The notes: generated from the letters alone by a model not told the origin. Numbered from the stretch's first letter, positions 1-7,115 are shown. The stretch: 11,389 bases of DNA from CAZQSL01 sp964595945 (GCA_964595945.1 CAZQSL010000112.1:1-11389), one strand, 5' to 3'. Numbers and translations: made by a program.

Positions 1-1
1 C

Positions 2-217
2 CCCACAAACAACACCGCCGAACAAACCATCCGCCACGCCGTCATCGACCGCCGCGTCACACACGGCATCCGCAGCACCACAGGCCGACACTGGAGCGAA
101 CGCATCTGGACAATCCTCGCCACCTGCTCCATCCACCACCGCTCCCCCCTCGACATCATCCTCGACTCCATCTCAGCCTCAACCTCTGCTCTTCCGCTAC
201 CTTCCCTGCTTGTCTGA
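2..217 (+). CDS. IS66-family transposase, C-terminal fragment (5' end outside window)
   Basis: Reading from base 2 gives 71 residues and a TGA at 215-217. The stretch PTNNTAEQTIRHAVIDRR, followed by a G-R-x-W-x-E-R-I-W pattern and an ATCS segment, is the conserved end of the IS66 DDE transposase and its C-terminal helper region. In this family the motif runs roughly N-N-x-A-E-x-x-I-R then a D-R-K/R segment, with the E being the last catalytic residue of the DDE triad. Here that E is residue 7 of the fragment. The last 15 or so residues are low in conservation and rich in Ser, Leu and Pro. It acts on the ends of its own element in cut-and-paste transposition. Only the 3' end is visible, so whether the gene is functional is unknown. 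Confidence 0.85.
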   Translation, partial: PTNNTAEQTIRHAVIDRRVTHGIRSTTGRHWSERIWTILATCSIHHRSPLDIILDSISASTSALPLPSLLV

Positions 218-223
218 TTATCT

Positions 224-237
224 CCGTGAACGGTTAC
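224..237 (+). repeat. Probable right terminal inverted repeat of the IS66 element
   Basis: CCGTGAACGGTTAC ends in TTAC, the complement of the GTAA tip typical of IS66-family ends, and lies 6 bases after the transposase stop. It contains a small internal palindrome (CCGT-GA-ACGG). The matching left repeat is outside the window, so the assignment rests on position and family knowledge. Confidence 0.6.
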
Positions 238-245
238 TTTTGACT
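238..245. repeat. Possible 8-bp target-site duplication, right copy
   Basis: The 8 bases after the proposed IS66 end are TTTTGACT. IS66-family insertion normally duplicates 8 bp of target, so an identical octamer should sit just outside the left end. Only one copy can be seen here. Confidence 0.35.
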
Positions 246-588
246 ATTCCCTCTCAGAGAAGTTTTGTTTTGTCTGTTTCTGTGTCTGAAACCTTTATTA
301 ATAATCTAATGATCGCCGGATGATCGCCAGTTAGGGGTGTTTCGCGGCCGCAAATGTCGAGATACATCTTTTGCCATGACGTTGTATGCCGCTTCAGGAA
401 AGACATTGCGTAGTCATAGGCGATATTGTGAGATGCGGCATCAAACACATGTGGATAACTTTCATTATGATCGGATAGAGGGCAGATAATGCAAGGTATA
501 GATCATGTCATCTTGGGAGTGTATGATGTATGATTTTGATGTTGTGTTCATGAGTATGAAGGCGGATTGGTGTATTACTGGGGGTGTG
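246..588. other. Gene-free stretch between the IS66 end and the minus-strand operon
   Basis: I find no convincing gene in this AT-richer DNA. A 64-codon minus-strand frame at 254-448 has no recognisable domain, no ribosome binding site and a residue make-up unlike its neighbours. Small structures present are a GTTTC/GAAAC inverted repeat with a 7-base loop at 276-292 and a direct repeat of ATGATCGCC separated by two bases at about 308-327. No clear rho-independent terminator for the minus-strand operon ending at 589 was found. The stretch may be a degraded remnant or the original IS target. Confidence 0.5.
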
Positions 589-2013
589 TCAGTCGGAGAA
601 GGGGACGAACTGATAGGTGGCGCCGCAGGATTCGGAGCCTTCGATGATGTTGTCGAGTGAGGGTCGGAAGTCGAGGGGTTCTTTGCGGCGTGCGGCCCAT
701 CTGTTGACTTCGGGCCAGTATCTGAACATGGCGGATGTGGAGCGGTACCAGTTTTTGTGAGTGGCGCCGACCATGTTGATGGCGGTGGGATTTTTGAGGG
801 TGGCTGCCCATTGCCGGATGTCGACGTAGTCGGGGGTTTTGACGACGGTGGGTTCGAGTGCGATGAGGATTTCGTCGAGGTCGTAGGAGTAAGAGTTGAT
901 GATGTCCGATGCGAAGTCGAATGCTTCAGGGCTTGGTGCCGGGAGCCAGATGGGGATGGTGGATGTCTGCATGCATGCTTGTGGGTTGATGAAAGAGCCT
1001 GTGTGGATGTAGCAGTAGAGGGGGTGGGTGCCGTCTTTGAAAGCGGAGGTGATGAAGAGTTGGGTGGCGAGGCGGCTGATCTGGTAGATGTCGCTGTTGG
1101 CGACGAGCAGGACGTTGGCGCGGGCATCGTGAGCGGTGTTGATGACTTCGCGGCGCATGGCTGGCACGACGCCGTAGCGGGATTCGGGCAGGATGTCGTG
1201 GCGGTAGGGGAGTTTGTATTGTGTGGAGTCGAGGAGGAATTGTTCGAGGAATGTACCGATGCGTTTGCTGCCTTGTATGAATTCGTCGCATGGGATGCCT
1301 GAGAAGCGGCCTATTTGATGGAAGAACTGTGGTGTGGGAGAGAGGAATTGCCGCCAGCCGGTGCGTGACTCGATGAATAGTATGGTGCCGCCTGGTTTGA
1401 GGTTGGTTTTGATGAAGTCGGTGTAGTGTTTTGGTAGTCTTGTGAAGCGGAATCGCAGGGCTGTGCCGTTGATTTCGGAGAATCTGTCGTGGATGGGATC
1501 GTATTCGTGGATGATTTCGATGTCGGGGTCTTTTTTGAGGTATGGTTCTGCGTATTTGCGGGCTTGTTCGGAGTGGGTTTTGAGGTCGTCGGGTCGAAAT
1601 CTGTCGTGGGTGATGCGTACTGAGTAGTTGAGTGGCAGTACGGGGGCTTCGAGCATGGCCGAGAGGTATGCGACTGAGCCGATGGGCGGGGCGATGATGA
1701 TGAAGTCGTATGGGCGGTGGGGATACTGTTTGACGGTCCAGCGGGTGTATTCGGTGCTGCGTAGGTCGTCGGCTTCGTAGCGGTTGAGCATGAGTTGTTT
1801 TGTCATGTTTTCGTAAGAGTACCAGAGGGGGAGACGGCCGAGTTTCGAGCAAAGCGATACTGTGGCGCGGGCGTTGGGGTCGATGAGTACCGGTGAGCTT
1901 GTGCGATCGTTGAACGGGGCACCGCAGAGCAGGGGCATGATGTATGAGAGGTCGGTGAAATTGACTGGGGGGTTGTCGCCGAGGTGTCTCTTTTTAATTG
2001 TTTTTTGTGCCAT
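589..2013 (-). CDS. Uncharacterised 474-residue protein, last gene of the phosphatase operon
   Basis: I do not recognise this family. The protein has 474 residues, no signal peptide and no membrane segment, so it is probably cytoplasmic. Several hydrophobic beta-strand-like stretches suggest an alpha/beta fold: YDFIIIAPPIG near residues 102-112, LKPGGTILFIES at 205-216 and NVLLVANSD at 300-308. The LKPGG-T-ILF segment resembles the strand-5 region of class I SAM-dependent methyltransferases, but no glycine-rich SAM-binding motif is evident in front of it, so methyltransferase is only a guess. The C-terminal third is rich in Trp and aromatic residues. The ATG at 2011-2013 lies inside the end of the TPR gene (20-bp overlap), with a weak AAGAG about ten bases upstream, so translation is probably coupled to that gene. 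Codon use matches the two upstream genes, which argues that it is real. Confidence 0.8.
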   Translation of the reverse strand: MAQKTIKKRHLGDNPPVNFTDLSYIMPLLCGAPFNDRTSSPVLIDPNARATVSLCSKLGRLPLWYSYENMTKQLMLNRYEADDLRSTEYTRWTVKQYPHRPYDFIIIAPPIGSVAYLSAMLEAPVLPLNYSVRITHDRFRPDDLKTHSEQARKYAEPYLKKDPDIEIIHEYDPIHDRFSEINGTALRFRFTRLPKHYTDFIKTNLKPGGTILFIESRTGWRQFLSPTPQFFHQIGRFSGIPCDEFIQGSKRIGTFLEQFLLDSTQYKLPYRHDILPESRYGVVPAMRREVINTAHDARANVLLVANSDIYQISRLATQLFITSAFKDGTHPLYCYIHTGSFINPQACMQTSTIPIWLPAPSPEAFDFASDIINSYSYDLDEILIALEPTVVKTPDYVDIRQWAATLKNPTAINMVGATHKNWYRSTSAMFRYWPEVNRWAARRKEPLDFRPSLDNIIEGSESCGATYQFVPFSD

Positions 2014-3058
2014 TGATGTACTCTTTTATGTACTCGAAGTTTTTTCTGATGTCCATGTTGTCAGGCAGGATGTTTTTGGCGTTGTCGAAGGCGGTGTAAG
2101 CGCTTGTGTAGTCTTTGAGCATGACGTATGCGGCGCCGAGGTCGTTGTAGAACATGCCGATCTGGGGGTTGGCGGGGTCGGTGACTTCGATGGCTTTTTT
2201 TATGGCTTCGATGCCTTCGGAGGCTTGGCCTTTGCGCATGAGGCATGTGCCGAGGTTGTCGTAGGCTGGGGCAAAGTCTTTGTTGATGGCGATGGCGGCG
2301 CGGTAGTTTTCGATAGCGGCGTTGAGTAGGCCGATGGAGTCGTAGGCGTGGCCGAGGTTGTTGTGTGCGACGTAGTGGCCGGGTTTCATTTTGATGGCGA
2401 GGCGGTGGTAGTGGATGGCTTTTTGGGGGAGGTTGAGTGCTTCGTAGATGACGCCGAGGGTGGTGATGGCGTTGACGAGGCCGGGTGAGATTTCGATGGC
2501 TTTTTCGAGTTCGTAGATGGATGAGCGGAGGTCGCCGAGTATTCTGTAGGCTTCGCCGAGGTCGGCGTGGTAGGCGGCCATGCCGGGGTTCATTGAGACG
2601 GCTCTGCGGTAGTGGGGGATGGCTTCGATGACCATGCCGTTCATGTGGAGGTCGACGGCTTTGTTGTATTCTTCTTCGGCGTAGGCGCGGTTTGCTTCGC
2701 TGGTGTCAGCGTCAGTCTGTGTGTCGCTGGTATCGGAGGTGTCGTAGTCTGTTTCGGATGTATCGCCGGTGGGGATTTCTTCGTCTTCGGATTCGTCGAT
2801 AGTGTTTTCGGATTGCGGGGTGTTTTCGGTTGTGGGTTGTGAGGGAGTGGGTGGGGTGGGTTCGATGGATGTGGCAGGCGGTTGTGCGGTGGTGGATGTG
2901 GCAGCTTCTTCCTTGGCTTTTTTTGTGCGGTCGGAGACTGCGGGTTTGGGAGGTTGTGGTGTGGTGTCGGCTGCTGTGGATAGTGTGGTGCAGGCGAGCA
3001 GGGTGCAGACGGCGAGTGCTGGCAGTGTGAGGAGTTGTTTCAGTGTTGTGGTGTTCAT
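1994..3058 (-). CDS. TPR-repeat putative lipoprotein
   Basis: A 354-residue protein-interaction scaffold. Residues 1-22 look like a signal peptide. L20-L21-A22-C23 fits a lipobox, so it may be lipidated at Cys23; a simple signal-peptidase I site near Ala29-Ala30 is the alternative. Residues about 31-121 form a disordered linker rich in Thr, Pro, Ser and acidic residues. Six tetratricopeptide repeats follow at roughly 126-158, 161-192, 194-226, 228-260, 262-295 and 300-332, with the usual A-x-x-x-L-G-x-x-Y and A-I-x-x-Y/F patterns. The start codon overlaps the stop of the phosphatase gene as ATGA and no Shine-Dalgarno sequence is visible, which suggests translational coupling. TPR domains bind other proteins. 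Being between a membrane phosphatase and an unknown soluble protein, it may link an envelope process to them, but the partner cannot be read from sequence. Confidence 0.88.
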   Translation of the reverse strand: MNTTTLKQLLTLPALAVCTLLACTTLSTAADTTPQPPKPAVSDRTKKAKEEAATSTTAQPPATSIEPTPPTPSQPTTENTPQSENTIDESEDEEIPTGDTSETDYDTSDTSDTQTDADTSEANRAYAEEEYNKAVDLHMNGMVIEAIPHYRRAVSMNPGMAAYHADLGEAYRILGDLRSSIYELEKAIEISPGLVNAITTLGVIYEALNLPQKAIHYHRLAIKMKPGHYVAHNNLGHAYDSIGLLNAAIENYRAAIAINKDFAPAYDNLGTCLMRKGQASEGIEAIKKAIEVTDPANPQIGMFYNDLGAAYVMLKDYTSAYTAFDNAKNILPDNMDIRKNFEYIKEYINGTKNN

Positions 3059-4710
3059 GCGGGGGTAGTTTTTTTCTCGGAAATTTCGATGACTATGATG
3101 GTCATGTCGTCGGTGCGTGAGGCGCCGGCCGCATATTCTTCGAGGTCTTCGATGATGAGGTGCGTGAGGCGGTAGCAGTTGGTGTCGCAGTGTTTGCGGA
3201 TGGTTTCGACGAGGCGTTCGGAACTGAAGAGAGTGCCTTCGGGGTTGCGTGTGTCGATGACGCCGTCGGTGTAGAGGATGAGTTTGTCGCCGGGCTGGAG
3301 GTCGAGGGTTTTTTCTTCGTAGATGACTTTTGGGAACATGCCGAGGCCGAAGCCTTCGCTTTCGATGGAAATGATTTCGCCGGTATTTTTGCGGTAGAGG
3401 TAGGGAGGGTTGTGGCCGGCGCTGGAGAAGAGCATCTGGTTGGTGCGTGAGTCGATGGCGAGGAAGAAGCAGGTCATGAAGATGGAGTGTTGGAGTCCGA
3501 AGTGGCGGTACATGACTTCGTTGACTTTTGTGAGCAGGTGTCCTGGTGATTCGGAGCGGTCCTTGAGTTGTGAGAAGAGGATGGTGACCATGCTCATGAC
3601 GATGGCGGCTGCGATGCCTTTGCCGGATACGTCGCCGATGAATGCGCCGAGGCGGTCGTCGTCGAATTTGTAGAAGTCGAAGCAGTCGCCGCCGATTTCG
3701 CCGACCTGGAAGTTGGCTGCGCTGATGGTGACGCCGTCGATTTTGGGGTAGACCTGCGGGAGGAGTTCCTGCTGGATGTTGTGGGCGAGGCGCAGGTCGA
3801 ATTCGAGTAGTTTCTGTTTTTTCGCGGCGGCTTCGGCCCGGGTGTTTTGTTCGGTCAGCAGATTGATCAGGCTCTGGTTTTCGGTTTTGAGGGATTCCTG
3901 TTTTTTCTTGAGTGCGGAAAGGGTTGTGAAGAAGGTGCGCGCGAATTTCATGATTTCCGCGTAGCTGAACTGTATGGTGAAATTTTTCTGTGTCTCGGGG
4001 TCGAAGTCGTTATCGACCGCTTCGGACATAATGGCGCGCATTTTTCTCAGTGGCGTGATGAGGTTGTGGTTGGTGACAACGGTAGTGATGGTGAAAACGA
4101 TGAAGAAGCATGAGATGAAGAAGGTTGTGATGATGCGGCGCAGCCGGTCGAGATATGCCTGCGGGATGGCGGCCGGGTGTTCGATCACTATGTTGCCGAC
4201 AAGTTTGTCGTTGCTGCGGAGCGGGTCGGCGAAGATGAGGTATTTGTCGCCCCGGCCGCTGTATATCAGGGGCAGGGATGATACGTTGCGGTAGATGTGT
4301 TCGCTGTTTGTTACGCGGTCGATAAATATGGATGATCTTCCGTGCATGTCGTCAATGTATGGTTTTGTATATTTCCGGCCGAACAGCACGCCTTTGGAGT
4401 CGAATATCACTTTGTCCGAAGTGTCCATGACAATTATGCGGCTGCTGATCTGTCCGGCCGAAAGGTTGAGCATGTTTGTCTGGTAGGCGTCGAATTTCAG
4501 TTTTTCGCTGCCGCCTATCGTTTCTTCGATTGTCTCGGCGATCGAGGTGAAATCACTTTTTTTCGAGTTGACATACATCTTGAAAAACAGCGATTCGGAA
4601 AATGCCACCACGCCCATCGTCACGACGACAAATGAGCATAGCTGCAGCAGTACGATCATCGGAAGTACGCCGATGGATTTTCGTCTGTTGTCCGTATTGC
4701 TTTCAGTCAT
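3055..4710 (-). CDS. Membrane sensor protein phosphatase: HAMP plus SpoIIE-type PP2C
   Basis: A 551-residue two-TM receptor serine/threonine phosphatase, resembling RsbU/RsbP-type regulators. Counting from the ATG at 4710, there is a TM helix near 17-37, an extracytoplasmic sensor of about 150 residues, a second TM helix near 193-213, a HAMP linker at about 214-271, a coiled coil to about 304 and a PPM/SpoIIE domain at about 305-544. Metal-binding and core motifs are intact: IGGD (Asp342), GDVSGKG (Asp360), SAGHNPP, LYTDG (Asp482) and TDD (Asp534/535). Such enzymes dephosphorylate anti-anti-sigma (STAS) proteins in partner-switching. No STAS, RsbW-like kinase or sigma gene is nearby, so the substrate is unknown. 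The ATG at 4710 is preferred because GGGA lies 8 bases upstream. In-frame alternatives (ATG 4740, GTG 4752) add charged residues before TM1 and lack a good ribosome site. First gene of a three-gene operon. Confidence 0.92.
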   Translation of the reverse strand: MTESNTDNRRKSIGVLPMIVLLQLCSFVVVTMGVVAFSESLFFKMYVNSKKSDFTSIAETIEETIGGSEKLKFDAYQTNMLNLSAGQISSRIIVMDTSDKVIFDSKGVLFGRKYTKPYIDDMHGRSSIFIDRVTNSEHIYRNVSSLPLIYSGRGDKYLIFADPLRSNDKLVGNIVIEHPAAIPQAYLDRLRRIITTFFISCFFIVFTITTVVTNHNLITPLRKMRAIMSEAVDNDFDPETQKNFTIQFSYAEIMKFARTFFTTLSALKKKQESLKTENQSLINLLTEQNTRAEAAAKKQKLLEFDLRLAHNIQQELLPQVYPKIDGVTISAANFQVGEIGGDCFDFYKFDDDRLGAFIGDVSGKGIAAAIVMSMVTILFSQLKDRSESPGHLLTKVNEVMYRHFGLQHSIFMTCFFLAIDSRTNQMLFSSAGHNPPYLYRKNTGEIISIESEGFGLGMFPKVIYEEKTLDLQPGDKLILYTDGVIDTRNPEGTLFSSERLVETIRKHCDTNCYRLTHLIIEDLEEYAAGASRTDDMTIIVIEISEKKTTPA

Positions 4711-4793
4711 AGAGTATTTCCCGAGTCGGATGCGCGGCATTATGGCACGCACTATCCACGACTGTCCCGGCTGCCGGGTCTGTCTGAGATAAC

Positions 4794-4822
4794 AATATAA
4801 CTGAATATGCCGCTGTTGGAAA
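4794..4822 (-). promoter_or_regulatory. Candidate sigma70-like promoter of the minus-strand operon
   Basis: On the minus strand TTTCCA (4817-4822) and TATATT (4794-4799) are separated by 17 bases. Transcription would start near 4787, leaving a leader of about 77 bases before the ATG at 4710. The -10 box is good and the -35 box only moderate. Found by eye in AT-rich DNA. Confidence 0.4.
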
Positions 4823-4905
4823 GTAATATATTGTCACATTTTCTTGCGAAAGCGCAAAAACAGGGGGTTCTGGGGTTGACTGCGAAAAACGGCTCCGCAA
4901 TGCCG

Positions 4906-4921
4906 GGCGACAAGTGTCGCC
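4906..4921. repeat. Perfect 7-bp inverted repeat in the divergent intergenic region (possible operator)
   Basis: GGCGACA-AG-TGTCGCC is a perfect dyad with 7-bp arms and a 2-base centre. It lies 23 bp upstream of the candidate -35 box of the plus-strand epimerase gene and about 85 bp upstream of the candidate minus-strand promoter. This is where an activator or divergent regulator would bind. No T-run follows on either side, so it is not a terminator. No regulator gene in the window is an obvious partner. Confidence 0.4.
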
Positions 4922-4944
4922 AGCCGCAAGGTAGTTGTGTGGCC

Positions 4945-4972
4945 TTCACATAAGCCCAAAAGGTGATAGAAT
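4945..4972 (+). promoter_or_regulatory. Candidate sigma70-like promoter of the epimerase gene
   Basis: TTCACA (4945-4950) and TAGAAT (4967-4972) are spaced by 16 bases. Transcription would start near 4980, giving a leader of about 40 bases that contains the AGGGGA ribosome site at 5012-5017. Confidence 0.5.
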
Positions 4973-5011
4973 ATTGAAAACGCCGCGCCGTGGCATGAAG
5001 TGGTGGCGGGC

Positions 5012-5017
5012 AGGGGA
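5012..5017 (+). promoter_or_regulatory. Ribosome binding site that fixes the epimerase start at 5021
   Basis: AGGGGA sits 3 bases before the ATG at 5021. The frame is open back to a GTG at 5000, but that codon has no purine-rich site before it, and the extra seven residues would precede the normal N-terminus of this enzyme family, which begins just before the nucleotide-binding strand. The spacing is slightly short. Confidence 0.6.
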
Positions 5018-5020
5018 AAT

Positions 5021-6007
5021 ATGCTCGAAAAATTCGCTGGAAAAAAAGTGCTGATCACGGGCGGGCTGGGATTTATCGGCAGCAGTATCGCCATGCGCCT
5101 CGCCCCCGTTTGCTCGGAAGTGGCGTTGCTCGATGTCGATCTGCCGGGACATGGCGCCAATCCACATAACATCGACGGCATCGTCGGCAATGTCACGGTG
5201 CATGATTGTGACATCAGGGACGCCGCCGGGGTAGGGCGGCTCGTGCAGGACCGGGATTTCGTTTTCAGCATCGCCGGCCAGTCGAGCCATACCGACAGCA
5301 TGTCCGACCCCTTTCCGGACATCGACATCAACTGCCGCGGCAACATGGTGCTGCTCGAAGCTATCCGGCATCGAAACCCCTCAGCCCGCATCGTCTACGC
5401 GTCCACGCGAGCCGTCTATGGCGCGCCTGCCAAAGTGCCGGTCACCGAAGACTCACCCACATGTCCCGTCGACATCTACGGCGCCGACAAGCTCGCCGGC
5501 GAATATTATCATCTCATCTACCACCGCGTGCATGGCATTCGCGCCACCGTCCTGCGATGCAGCAATGGCTATGGCCCGCGCGCTCAGATAAAACACTCGA
5601 AATTCGGCATCCTCAACTGGTTCGTCGGCCTTATACTCACCGGCGCCACGATCCGGGTTTTCGGAGACGGATCGCAACTGCGCGACTATACCTACATCGA
5701 TGACATCGTCGACGCATTTCTGCTCGCGGCCGCCTCGGACACCGCAAACGGCAGGATATACAATGTCGCGTCGCGGCAGCAGACAAGGTTTATCGACATG
5801 GTGCGCATGCTCATCGACATCGCGGGCGAGGGCGCGTACGAACTCATCCCCTGGCCGGGCGAATACAAAAAAATCGAAGTCGGCGACTTCGCCGCAGACA
5901 CATCACTGATCTCGACCGAACTCGGCTGGCACCAGAAAACCACCCTCCGCGACGGCCTTGCTCTCACTTTTGAATATTTCAGAAAAAACCGCCAGTATTA
6001 TATATAA
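5021..6007 (+). CDS. NAD(P)-dependent epimerase/dehydratase (extended SDR, nucleotide-sugar type)
   Basis: A 328-residue cytoplasmic oxidoreductase of the extended short-chain dehydrogenase family, the usual length for UDP-sugar epimerases and dTDP/GDP-sugar dehydratases. The Rossmann motif TGGLGFIG is at residues 13-20, and Asp38 or Asp40 after the second strand would bind the adenosine ribose, favouring NAD. The catalytic set is Ser128/Thr129 in VYASTRAVYG, Tyr153 and Lys157 (YGADK). RxSNGYGPR near 179-187 and GDGSQLRDYTYIDDIVDA near 215-232 are the substrate-side motifs of the nucleotide-sugar branch. It would supply a modified sugar for polysaccharide, glycan or lipid glycosylation. The exact substrate cannot be told from sequence, and no glycosyltransferase lies nearby. 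The next gene starts 34 bases downstream, so the two are probably co-transcribed. Confidence 0.9.
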   Translation: MLEKFAGKKVLITGGLGFIGSSIAMRLAPVCSEVALLDVDLPGHGANPHNIDGIVGNVTVHDCDIRDAAGVGRLVQDRDFVFSIAGQSSHTDSMSDPFPDIDINCRGNMVLLEAIRHRNPSARIVYASTRAVYGAPAKVPVTEDSPTCPVDIYGADKLAGEYYHLIYHRVHGIRATVLRCSNGYGPRAQIKHSKFGILNWFVGLILTGATIRVFGDGSQLRDYTYIDDIVDAFLLAAASDTANGRIYNVASRQQTRFIDMVRMLIDIAGEGAYELIPWPGEYKKIEVGDFAADTSLISTELGWHQKTTLRDGLALTFEYFRKNRQYYI

Positions 6008-6041
6008 TGGATAATATATCCGAACAACGAGGAGACGACAC

Positions 6042-7115
6042 ATGACTGACCCCAACAATTTCAAAAGTCCCGTCCCCGCTCCGGCATCACTTGTAGAAAA
6101 TGGCAAGATCAATTTCGGCACATTCGTCACGCCGCCGCGCGCTATCAATCTCGACAAGGCCAAGATGCCAGGCTTCCCCGGTTCCGCTCCCCAGGCCATC
6201 AAGGACGGCCGCCTCAAACAGTGGCAGTTCTACATGTTCGTCAACAGCGACTATGCCATAGGATTTGCCATTCTCGACTACAGGTTCATCAAAAATTCGT
6301 TCTTCTACGTCTACGACCGCAAAGCCGGCAAGGCCGCGCGCTACAAGCAGATACGCGTCGACAACTGTGTCACCATCACCGACTCCATCTGGGACGGCAG
6401 ATGCTCGATCAGCGTCAAAGGCTATTCGATTTCCGTCAAAAACATGCTCGCAGCCGGCAAAGGCCACGAAATCACTTTCGACATCGCCGCCACGAAAGAC
6501 GCCCCCGCAGTCTCAGGCACTGTCACTATGCTCGAAGACCCCGTCAAATCCAATCCCCTCGTCGTCAGCCTCCCCATCGGCCAGTCTCACTCGATGTATT
6601 CTCACAAAGTCCCCGCTCCCGCGACAGGCCAGCTCAGATTCGGCGGCAAAACCATCACATTCGATCCGGCTACCGACACGGCGTTTCTCGACGAACACAA
6701 AGCCTACTACCCTCACCACACCTACTGGCGCTGGATGTCCATGTGCTTCATCGCCGAAGACGGCTCTCTCAATGGCGCCAACATGACCCGCAATCTTATT
6801 TCCGATCCCGAACGGTGGAACGAAAATGCCATCTGGAGCAAAAACGGCATCTCCCTCCTCTCACCGGCCAATTTCGAATTCGACGAAAAAGACGTGATGA
6901 AACCCTGGCGCATCACCGACTCCAGAGGCCAGCTCGAACTTACCTTCAAACCACTCGGCGTAAAGTCTCAAATAACTGGCGTCAAACCTGTATTTAACGT
7001 GATTTATCACCAGCCATTTGGACTCTTCAATGGTACACTTGTTGACAATTATGGAAACACCGTCAAGGTGCGCGACGTCTATGGAGTGACTGAATACCAT
7101 GACACTTATTTCTAA
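6042..7115 (+). CDS. DUF2804 family protein
   Basis: A 357-residue soluble protein without signal peptide or TM segment. The pattern fits DUF2804: an N-terminal P-x-P...G-x-x-N-x-G opening, LKQWQFYMFVNSDYAIGFAI near residues 58-77, HHTYWRWMSM near 225-234, then an N-G-A-N-M-T-R-N-L segment, E-N-A-I-W near 261-265, PWRITDS near 288-294 and a C-terminal FGLFNGTL...GVTEYHD. Several of these Trp, His and Gly positions are hallmarks of the family, which is predicted to have a lipocalin/CrtC-like beta-barrel fold. Its biochemical role is not established. GAGGAG at 6029-6034, seven bases before the ATG, is a strong ribosome site. The 34-bp gap to the epimerase gene suggests one transcript. A link to sugar or lipid modification would be inference from that pairing only. 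Confidence 0.82.
   Translation: MTDPNNFKSPVPAPASLVENGKINFGTFVTPPRAINLDKAKMPGFPGSAPQAIKDGRLKQWQFYMFVNSDYAIGFAILDYRFIKNSFFYVYDRKAGKAARYKQIRVDNCVTITDSIWDGRCSISVKGYSISVKNMLAAGKGHEITFDIAATKDAPAVSGTVTMLEDPVKSNPLVVSLPIGQSHSMYSHKVPAPATGQLRFGGKTITFDPATDTAFLDEHKAYYPHHTYWRWMSMCFIAEDGSLNGANMTRNLISDPERWNENAIWSKNGISLLSPANFEFDEKDVMKPWRITDSRGQLELTFKPLGVKSQITGVKPVFNVIYHQPFGLFNGTLVDNYGNTVKVRDVYGVTEYHDTYF

Larger units (their letters stand above)
1..237 (+). mobile_element. IS66-family insertion sequence, right end only (truncated by window edge)
   Basis: The window opens inside an IS66-type element. The visible part holds the C-terminus of the transposase reading frame (stop at 215-217), then about 20 bases, then a terminal sequence CCGTGAACGGTTAC at 224-237. 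Read inwards from the outside this begins GTAACCGTTC. IS66-family elements are known to begin with GTAA-type ends and to make 8-bp target duplications, so the right boundary is placed at 237. The left end and any accessory tnpA/tnpB-type genes lie outside the window, so I cannot tell whether the element is intact. The boundary is inferred from family knowledge. Confidence 0.75.

Noticed and set aside
254..448. 64-codon minus-strand open frame in the gap after the IS66 end
   Set aside because: No domain, no ribosome site, no codon bias like the secure genes and no continuation; short enough to be chance.
465..1852. Long open frames in other phases over the 474-residue gene, including a Ser/Thr/Pro-rich and an Arg/His-rich minus-strand frame
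   Set aside because: Low-complexity products caused by the strong third-position bias of the real gene; the frame at 589-2013 has normal protein composition and fits the operon.
4708..4752. Upstream starts (GTG 4752, ATG 4740) for the phosphatase gene
   Set aside because: No good ribosome site; the ATG at 4710 has GGGA 8 bases upstream and leaves a normal short N-terminus before TM1.
4844..4857. TTGCG-AAAG-CGCAA inverted repeat as a terminator
   Set aside because: Only a 5-bp stem, and neither strand has a T-run on the correct side.
5000..5020. GTG start at 5000 for the epimerase
   Set aside because: No ribosome site before it, and the AGGGGA site at 5012-5017 lies inside the extension, which points to the ATG at 5021.
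6003..6008. TATAAT at the end of the epimerase gene as a promoter for the DUF2804 gene
   Set aside because: It overlaps the epimerase stop codon and has no matching -35 box at 16-18 bases; chance in an AT-rich stretch is likely, though a weak promoter is not excluded.
6221..6997. 258-codon plus-strand frame rich in Arg, His and Gln inside the DUF2804 gene
   Set aside because: Shadow frame with biased composition; the overlapping frame matches DUF2804 motifs throughout.
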